From the NCBI GenBank assembly GCA_015499995.1, contig JADNRV010000008.1:558001-622000 (forward strand): a stretch of 64,000 nucleotides of DNA, read 5' to 3'. The translations under genes and the position numbers were made by a program. Positions 56,565-64,000 of the stretch are shown piece after piece (positions within the stretch are counted from its first letter, which is position 1; each line of letters starts with the position of its first letter). The notes beneath the pieces are model-generated. The model ran no database searches and was not told where the DNA came from. It saw only the letters and a program-made list of their open reading frames with translations. The stretch comes from Flammula alnicola. Taxonomy: Eukaryota; Basidiomycota; Agaricomycetes; Agaricales; Strophariaceae.

Positions 56565-56946
56565 ATGCGGGAAGGTATGCTAGATGATCTGTCAGAGGAC
56601 GTGCGGCGGCAGGGAGGTCAGCGTGGGTTTGGCGTTTGGTTTCGAGATGGGGGCAGGGAGGTGAGAGTGGCAGATGCTATAATTGCATGCACCGGGTCGC
56701 TCGCTTCTACTGCTTTGGCCCCTGCGGTGCCTATTTTACCAGGTCCAAGCCCCTCCCGTGCATGTAAGTAAAGTTAATCTGCACTATTATAATAACTAAT
56801 ATCGGAAAAAAAATTCAGCGTCCACTATGACCTTGCGAGAGGATAACGCCACTGCCTCTGGTTCTGAACAGCAGGCCATGCAGCCCTCGCCAACAAAGAA
56901 GCGCAAGCACAGCTCAGAGGTTACAGAGAATTCTGGGGGCCAATAG
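56565..56946 (+). CDS. Hypothetical protein with a C-terminal nuclear-localisation-like motif
   Basis: Exons 56565-56763 and 56819-56946 join in phase across a 55-nt GTAAGT...TTCAG intron to 108 codons. The protein starts MREGMLDDLSEDVRRQGG; the second exon is Ser/Thr/Gln-rich and contains PSPTKKRKHS, a monopartite NLS-like motif. I recognise no domain. It may be the 3' end of a larger gene whose upstream exons lie in the low-complexity tract. Support rests on the good splice sites and the clean stop only. Confidence 0.3.
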
Positions 56947-57610
56947 ATTTGAGTAGCTGGTTATTTGTAGTATTTTAGTTATGATCTCATGAATAAGTAA
57001 ATTAATGCTTATTCTTTACCAAAACAAAAGAAAACAGCAAGGCGCTGTCGACGAAGACGACCTTTTATATGTTATCCCAGACTCCTAATTATACAATATC
57101 GCCTTATCTAATCTTATCGGTTGTTCAACGCTAAGGCAGGCTAGCCTCCGTCGTCGCTCCCTTGGACAGAAATCTTCCTTTCCTCGTTGTCGTCGGGTCG
57201 ACAATTATTCTCGTATGCTTCTTGTCCGTGCTCCGTTGAATCATAACTTAGACATAATCTATTATCTAGCTTTCTATTCATTAATTCTTTCTTTCTTTCT
57301 CCTCCTGAGGTTTCCTTTCCTTTCGTATGTTGTTATGTCGATCATTGTATCTTACAGATCACTGGGTCCAAGAATTAGACAGGAGTAGTGACGGTGCGAG
57401 AAGTTTCCAGCTTGAGCGCCTTTCAAGTCGACCAAGTGGCTGAGATTGTCAGGTACTCGATACCTATATTATTGTTTAGGACAGAGGTCGTCGTGTAATT
57501 GAAGGTAATTCGATTGCAGATTGACGCGCACTGAGCAGATTGTACATTCGTTTGCATTCTACACACATAATTTAGGCGGCTAAACTTATGTAAGTCTGGT
57601 CTCTCTTTTA
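56947..57610. other. Gene-less interval downstream of wax-synthase copy C
   Basis: About 660 bp, AT-rich, with a short TTCTTTC microsatellite near 57288-57303. No gene recognised. Confidence 0.45.
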
Positions 57611-58807
57611 CTAGTTTGACACCGCTGACCAAATTCCGGCAGTGATTCCCGGATAAGCTTGTTGATCAAAGAAACCAAAGGGAACTTCTGGATCCATCCA
57701 AAAGGGTATCGAAAAGGCAAACCATAGAATGACCCACAGATACCCAATAATCCTGGTGAACCACGATGACGGCAACCCTGCCCTCCGGGCCAGAGCCAAA
57801 ATTCCGTCCTCAAGAGTAATTGCGACCGCTTGAAGAAGGAAGCACTGCAGTGCATGTGGCATCACCCAATTGTGCATTATGACGTAGTCGCCGACTGGAT
57901 GTATCAGCCCCGACATGAAGAAGACAGCGAACAGCTTGAAGTAGGTGGTAAATTTGCTCTTTAAAGGTAGACCGATCGCTTTCGCCAGAAAGTCCGCATG
58001 TGAGGTGAATATCTGCACGACGCTCGTAGATAAGTTCACCAGTATTGGCTACGGGTAAATGGTTTTACTCACCCCACGAAACATCTGGTGCCAGGTCCGA
58101 CCCCAAAATCGGCGCAGTGTATACGCGTCGGCGACCGATCCAACCAACGGAGGCCAGTCTCGCGGTTCAGAGATTCCCGTTCCCACCCAAATAACGCTAA
58201 GAATCATGGGCTCTATGGAGAGAACGAAATAAAGCATGACCAAGTAGCAGACGCCTCCCAACCGCCAGAGGCAATCATATCTGGAAGTGATAATGCCATC
58301 TTTCATAAAATAAGGATTGGCCCTCATCAGCGTCATGTTGGCATCGTAGAGGATCACGTAAACTGCGATCCAGAAAACTTGTGACACGATGAAAGCGGAG
58401 CGCGTTTTATGCTTTGGAGGAGGGGGGAGATGGGGTGTGGGTTGATGTGCCCAACCAATGCCACGTGGGTTGTACAGCAGACTGGCTGCCCACCAGACGC
58501 GAGAGCGGAATGGGGCCAATGAGATGTTGGACTTGGCCCCGATGACGCGTAATTCACGGTTTCCATCGGCGAGGAGGGTGTATTGCGACGCGAAAAGGAC
58601 GCCTGCGACTAGTCGGCACCCGAGACCGTAATCGGCGACGATATTGCCGAAGGATATTGTGGAGTGAAAAACCTGATAGTAATTGAGCGAGAAGATTAAA
58701 CTGAAGTACACCCAACGGTACTGGGATGATTTGGATGCGAGAGCGAGGATAATGAGACATTCGGAGAGCAGCCAGAGGGCTGCAGATGAGGACCACAGGT
58801 TTGTCAT
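57611..58807 (-). CDS. Wax-synthase-like membrane acyltransferase, copy C, intact
   Basis: Two exons (58807-58073 and 58012-57611, a 60-nt GTGAGT...GTGCAG intron) join in phase to 378 codons. Family: wax-synthase-domain membrane proteins related to MBOAT acyltransferases, common in Agaricomycetes, some in secondary-metabolite clusters. Seen: about eight hydrophobic segments; 'PFRSRVWWAASLLYNPRGIGWAHQPTPHLPP'; 'TGISEPRDWPPLVGSVADAYTLRRFWGRTWHQMFRG', the family's core motif; 'FTSHADFLAKAIGLPLKSKFTTYFKLFAVFFMSGLIHPVGDY', whose His is the likely catalytic residue; and the ending 'QAYPGITAGIWSAVSN'. Broken or truncated paralogues lie at 33433-34686 and 34784-35827. The acyl donor and acceptor are unknown. 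Confidence 0.83.
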
Positions 58808-59329
58808 ATGTTAACGTTTATGTTAGGCTCATACGACAACTGTGGGTCAAATGTGCGAACCGATACGGATGAGTCGATGAGGGTAGGGGGAGAAACAATG
58901 ACACATTACGCAAAGACCGCTTTTTAACATAAAAAGTTTATTGATTCAGGGGCGGACTCACCGCACATAACTATCCGCCGGACTTGATGCTAGGAGGATA
59001 ACGCCGTTGTTTCTCGGAATACATACAGCCATTCTCCTCCCAAAGCCCCAGTATGATACTAGAATGCGGTGTATCCTCCGTCCAACCATCTTTAAGTATA
59101 TACCGCATCTATCCAATAGATTTGTTGATTCAGGGACGGATACGTAGAGTCTGGCTGACTGAGGACATTCAATCCAAGTCGTGATGGGACTCAGGGGCAT
59201 TTTCGCGATGCCAAGATAATCAGCCATTTGCCCCAACTAATTAGCATCACGGCGCGTCACCGCGTCGCCGCACAACTCATAGTATAGCAAGCTTAAGAGA
59301 AGGGCCCACATAAGAGAAGCGCTTCACAG
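58808..59329. other. Interval upstream of wax-synthase copy C
   Basis: About 520 bp. The first 120 bp (to the 'gaccgctttttaacataaaa' at about 58915-58935) match the region upstream of copy A at 34687-34790; beyond that point similarity stops. No gene recognised. Confidence 0.5.
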
Positions 59330-60460
59330 CTCAGGACATCAGGACCTATGTCTAATACGACAAGGACTGGTGTGAGCTCGAGCAGGGCGCGTAAATCGTA
59401 AGCTTCTCGTGCGAATGGCACATAGGCGACAAGCTTCTTCAGAGGTTAGGGCGGGTCAGAACGAGAAATCATTGACATGAGGGTAATTAGCTGCACACCT
59501 CCATGAACCTCGAGCTCTGCGAGAACAGGGACTGTGATCCTGTCCAGGAAGTGGACCTGAGAGTAAGAGGAATATTTGGGATCCGAAGTTTACTGAGGCG
59601 CGGCAGAGTTATCGCTAGAAATTCCGGGGGTATCCAGACGAAGGACGAGCGTCTCCAAGCAAGGAGAAGTGAGCCCCTGGTTGAGCTCATCAGGAATGTG
59701 CATGTGTCGCGAATGGTACTTGTAGGCAACTAGGAAACTAGTTGAGAAAATGGAAATTTCATTGTCTGGGCGTAATTTGAACGCAGATCGATGTCTCGAA
59801 GCCTTGGGGCGACTTCGAACACGTCGATCGTAAGAGGGAACGAGACCCATCCTACCTGTAGAGAGATTATCAAGGCCCGGAGCATTGGAAGATGCCTTTT
59901 GAGGTGTTGGAGAGCGGACATGATATGATCAGACACGTAAATGGTGGCATCTTGCCATCTTTCGGGATGTTGCACAAGGAGGTCGATGGCAGGATGTGTG
60001 TAAAGTTGGGAATGCAGGAAATATAAGTATATGTCGAGCGGTCCCTCCCTCGTGCGTCGAAGTAGCTCTTTCAAAAGGCTGATTTGAAACTGTGTATCAA
60101 CTATCGGTGAGACAAATAGCTCCAGAGAGAAGGGGTAGCGTGCTTGCCGTCCAAGATTGGCATACTTGGCGGCCCATGGGAGGTCTTTGTTCTTGGGTCA
60201 CCTCTTATCTGAGTCTACGTATAAACAAGGTGATAGGATCCCCATGTGTTGGTAGATGAATGTAGCAGCCTCTTGAACCTTGCGCTGCTGCTGGGCCCTT
60301 CTCCGCCGGCACAAAAAGCTATTGGTGATGTGAGCAAGCATTTCTTCGGCTTGTGAGGATGGCGTTGCGGATAACGATTGTCTCAGAGTCGGAAGGTGGT
60401 GCGTTTGACCGCAGGAGATGGTGTCGGTGGATCTGGAAGCTCAAGTCTGGGAGCTTTCCA
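59330..60460 (-). pseudogene. Decayed F-box gene related to 36963-38261
   Basis: Pieces in order along the minus strand match the F-box gene at 36963-38261: 'LELPDPPTPS' near the start, 'LKELLRRTREGPLDIYLYF', 'PAIDLLVQHPERWQDATIYV', 'LPMLRALIISL', 'IDVFEVAPRLRDIDLRSN', 'FPFSQLV' in one frame, then 'HIPDELNQGLTSPCLETLVLRL' and 'LRALLELTPVLVVLDI' in others. The F-box and the 'SQVCRSWRAIALSLPSLW' region are damaged, and several frameshifts separate the pieces. Non-functional. Confidence 0.75.
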
Positions 60461-61145
60461 CAAGAATGGAAAATTCATGTTTGCAGATGACTATACTCGT
60501 GGCAACATTCAATGAGCGAGGTCCAGTTGTCTCATCTGAAGATCAATACGCACCGTGAATGACAGAACATGGTTTCACCCTGATTGTGCCGAGGAGCCGA
60601 TAAGGCGGAGTGATGTATAAATTGCACCGCATTACGTGATCAGGAATTTCGTGGTTTGCTGCCTGATCATGATTGGGATCCAATTATATCCTCGCTTTCT
60701 TCCCTTTTCTCTTCCTTGAACGCAAACGAGATCGACTACCTTTCAGACACCTGGAGGTTCGGCGAGGAAGAAATATAGACGCATTTCAGCACCACTTTCT
60801 TCAATGGTTAAAATAAAATGTCTATCCAACAAATTCTGTGGCCTACTCTAGGGAAGTTAGAACTCGAGGACTTAGAAGCGCACGTACCGTTCACATAAAC
60901 ATATGCCACGCATCGTACAGCAGCGTTGTTTCATAGCACAAGGTCTCGAATTGGTCTGGGGAACCTAAAAGGATGCGAATGTAGGAGGTGAAGGCCTCGA
61001 GGCTGTTCTCTGCCGTGCGAGGTGTTCGAGGCAGAGCCCTCAAGGTACGTGGACAATGTCTACCTCATTGTGGATATCGGCCTGACTATCTGTATGTTGA
61101 TTCAGCGCATGTCTGGAAAGGAAAAGAGGGCAAGGCATGAGATAG
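60461..61145. other. Gene-less interval left of the tandem duplication
   Basis: About 690 bp with only short open frames and no motif recognised on either strand. Confidence 0.4.
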
Positions 61146-62013
61146 ATTTTCTCTGGTGTCTGGGTTTAATCATTGGAGACCGACCGCCTTCGGGCTCCGA
61201 AGGAACAGCTGACGGTGGTCTTGGTTGTTCCTCTATACATTACTCTTCTCTTTACCCCCTCTCTTTCATTGTGAGTGTGGTATCATTAACCTGCGCGATC
61301 CTTTTTCCACTTAGCTGATGATGAATCTTTAATTGGCAGACTCTGTGCTACTTTTATCTTGGCTCGTGCGACCTTTAATTGGGCACGGACCCAGACCGAG
61401 CGCCTAACAATGAGCACAGTCTTCCTTGGACCACTACGGTACAGTCGACCTTCTCGACTTCATTATGCCTGTTACTAAAACACGTCGCATAACACAGGCT
61501 CCTAGAAGTCGTCCCAGTGCATCATGACTTATTGCTTTCGTCGACATCAGAAACCGGTGTTGGGATGCATCGATGACATGCATTTCCTCCGCGCCCGACA
61601 TCCAACTGTCTGAAAAATGGTCGATGTTATTTGCATGAGCAAAGCACAGCTTTCTCTGGTGTGTGGAGTTAACCACCGACGCTTCGGCTCTGAAATAACA
61701 GTTTATGGTGGCCTTGATTATTCCTCTATAAATTTCTCTCCTCCTTACTCTCTCTCTCATTGTGAGCGAAAGTGCGTGATCCTTTTTATTATTACTTAGC
61801 TGACGATTAATCTGTTGGTAGACGACGTGCTATTTTATCTCGGCTCGTGCGACCTTTAATTGGGCACAGACCCAGACCTAAAGACGAGCAGTCTTCCTGG
61901 ATGCTACAGTCGACCTTGTAACTCCTTCTCGACTTCATTATGCCCGGCACCAGCCGGCGCATATAACATTGTCCAGAGTACCTCATGACTTATCGCCTTC
62001 CACGACATGAGAA
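61146..62013. repeat. Diverged tandem duplication, two units of about 400 bp
   Basis: Unit 1 (about 61146-61553) and unit 2 (about 61650-62013) share collinear words about 480-505 bp apart: 'tttctctggtgt', a TATA-like 'cctctata.att', 'ctctctttcattgtgag', 'gcgatcctttttccacttagctga', 'ggctcgtgcgacctttaatt' followed by 'gggcac.gacccagacc', 'cttctcgacttcattatgcc' and 'catgacttat.gc'. Indels are frequent, and no open frame is conserved between the units, so the repeat is non-coding. Confidence 0.75.
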
Positions 62014-62625
62014 ATATTACCCATAACCTGCCCATAGTTGCGGATGCACGGAACGTTCTACCTTTCTGCCTTCCTTTCCGAACCGATACGGTTGTCGGAT
62101 TATCCCCAGACCTTAGTGAATGACACCGACAGTTGTCAATTATCGTCGCTCACGAGGATTACCTGGGGCTAACGTCGCTTGGAGCATTCACTTCGAAAAC
62201 TTCGGAATACTTATTCCGTCTCCACCGATGACGTGTGGGAGTACCTGCAGAACCTCTCTAGTGGCGCAGGATATGTCGTTACATCACCAGCTACCCACAG
62301 TGATTACGATTTGTGAGTTCTTATCTTGTCGATCTCCGTCCTTTGTGCTGGGGTGACTCATCCTTTGACAGACAGGCAGGGTTAGATGACACCAAGAAGA
62401 CAGCTTAAATCTCCATGTGTTTCCCTCGACCTGACCTAGAATCTGGAATCTCGGTGGAACTCTGCCTCGCCGCTTCGAATTCGGGCTCGAATCATGTGTC
62501 GCGTGACCCAGACGCGTCCGATGACCACGCGGAGTCTCTTTCAATTTCGATCTCCGTATGAAAACGCGTTTACACAAACGGACGCGGTTTAACACGTGAC
62601 ATTTCCTCTTATCACCCCAACACTC
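62014..62625. other. Interval upstream of the serine-rich gene
   Basis: About 610 bp. It probably includes the promoter and leader of the gene starting at 62626. I see no other feature. Confidence 0.4.
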
Positions 62626-64000
62626 ATGTCAAACCATCTCTCGTCCTATGCGCCCTCGCTGGGACACCAAAGAAAACGAGCTCATCCCCAAGATATCTAC
62701 ACAAAGCCCACCTCGACATGGTCGCCCCGCTATGATGCGCATTCAGCCTTTTCCAGTTCGCCCCCTCGCGCATCGTCGCCTCCCAGGACGCCTTATTCGA
62801 CGAGACACGCCTATGGATACGCCCATATCAGGTCGAGTCCGGAAGTTTCTGCCGACCTCGCATTTCGCGGGGTAGGCGAGCATGTGGAAGATCCGTCGTC
62901 GTCCTGGAGTCACCGGTATTCGACAGACCCACTTTTCAAACACTCGGCGTCCGCATACACCCGCGTTCCTTACAATTCAATATATTCGACAAATCACGAC
63001 TATCCGGCTCCGTCAGATTTCGACGTCTCTGAATTTTCGGAGGATGTGGAGCATGATATACCTGATTTGGACTCTGAGCCCACCAGTGACAGTACGCCAG
63101 GTCAGAGTTCCAGTGTATTCTCCGATAGCGAGGAAGAGGAGGCCCGGGATGATGACAGCGACGCCTTCAGCTTTGGGGGCTACAATGGAAATCGCACCAC
63201 TTTTTTCCGTACATCCGCCGAACGTGGCCAGTGGAAGAGCAACCCGATGCCGTTCAGGCCCGCTACTTCCCTCCTCCAGAGTAGTAGGAAGTCCGTGCCC
63301 ACCCTATCGCGGGTGAGCACGCCCACTCTAGCTGTGGCCAACCTCGCCCGTCCCATATCCGAGCCTGCACCTTCGACTTGCCCCGCCGAACCCGATTTTA
63401 TTACGAGTGAAAACCCCGATCTGCCTAGTCGTGCGAGGGAAGCGATCATCTCGAACTCCGACTCCGTTCCCATCAATCCTCCTCTACTGTCGGAGGAGGT
63501 AGAGTCGCCGCATACTCTACCTTCTCTAACTAGTGATCGCGAGAGTAGCCAGGAAGAGGATGAGCATGAAGTGCCATCATCACCTTTGCCTTCGTCCTCC
63601 CCACCGATGTCGCCCATGAGCTTCTCGGTGTCAAGGATGTCGCGATCCGTGTCTCCCATCTCATTTGCGCGTGACTCGTCGAGCTTTAGGGACTCGTCGC
63701 CGTTATCTGACGTTCCTGATGACGAACTCGAAACAGAGGATATGCGTGAATCGGATACAAATTCTAAAAATTCGGATGATGTGAGTTTGGCAATTATTTT
63801 ATGCCGAATTCTGTTAAATCCTTATTCTTTAGGATTTAACAACAAATTCTGCATTAATTATTCCAACAGCTGAAATTGAACCCCTTCGAACTTCCGAATC
63901 CGTGTCTCAAACTTCGAACCCCAGCATATCACACGAGACAATTGCGAGTGCTAATCAGCCAATTGATCCTTCTACTCCTTCCTTGTTGGTCAACCCGAGT
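62626..64000 (+). CDS. Serine-rich disordered protein (3' end outside window)
   Basis: Starts MSNHLSSYAPSLGHQRKR; exon 1 runs to 63780, intron 63781-63832 (GTGAGT...TTTAG, 52 nt), and exon 2 is open to the window edge. The 440 residues visible are rich in Ser, Pro, Asp and Glu, with acidic runs (SDSEEEEARDDDSDAFSF, DSTPGQSSSVFSD) and many SP/TP sites, as in a phosphoregulated nuclear or scaffold protein. No folded domain is visible in this part; a DNA- or histone-binding domain may lie downstream. Function unknown. Confidence 0.75.

Overview
The window is nuclear DNA of a basidiomycete fungus, most likely an Agaricomycete. Its genes are cut by many short introns (about 50-65 nt, GT...AG), it carries families typical of mushroom-forming fungi (DUF6699, F-box/LRR families opening with 'LP.EL..EIF', wax-synthase-like membrane proteins, PD-(D/E)XK-like orphan proteins), and conserved genes lie close together in divergent and convergent pairs.

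Layout. 1-7.2 kb: the 3' part of mitochondrial cytochrome c peroxidase (CCP1), a complete 14-exon cytochrome P450 and a DUF6699 protein. 7.4-11.7 kb: an accessory block with a broken F-box gene and a TA-flanked MITE-like element. 11.7-28 kb: a conserved core with a LYAR-type zinc-finger protein, a PD-(D/E)XK-like protein, ATG3 (autophagy E2), UTP25 (SSU processome), TOP3 (topoisomerase III with GRF and CCHC zinc fingers) and RSE1/SF3B3 (spliceosome). 28-39 kb: accessory DNA with a second broken F-box copy interrupted by a 580-bp element that has 34-bp inverted ends and an 8-bp target duplication, an intact large F-box gene, a tandem pair of damaged wax-synthase-like genes, an Ohr/OsmC gene and another F-box gene. 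39-48 kb: an F-box-like orphan, a GNAT acetyltransferase, the GATOR2/SEA subunit Mios (Sea4) and lysyl-tRNA synthetase (KRS1), which has a plausible alternative mitochondrial start. 48-62 kb: accessory DNA with a third broken F-box copy, a degenerate MYND gene, glyoxalase I, an inverted/direct repeat cluster, pseudogenes of ribosomal proteins P2 and uS19, a minisatellite-like tract, the intact wax-synthase-like paralogue, a decayed F-box copy and a diverged tandem duplication. 62.6-64 kb: the 5' part of a long serine-rich disordered protein.

The main theme is a mosaic: single-copy housekeeping genes alternate with blocks built from duplicated and decaying F-box, MYND and wax-synthase-like genes. 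The three closely related F-box copies each carry a different disabling change, and two of them keep a MYND-like neighbour downstream in convergent orientation, so the duplicated unit was a two-gene module. I found no CRISPR array, rRNA or confident tRNA. Exon borders were read by eye from splice consensus and reading frame.
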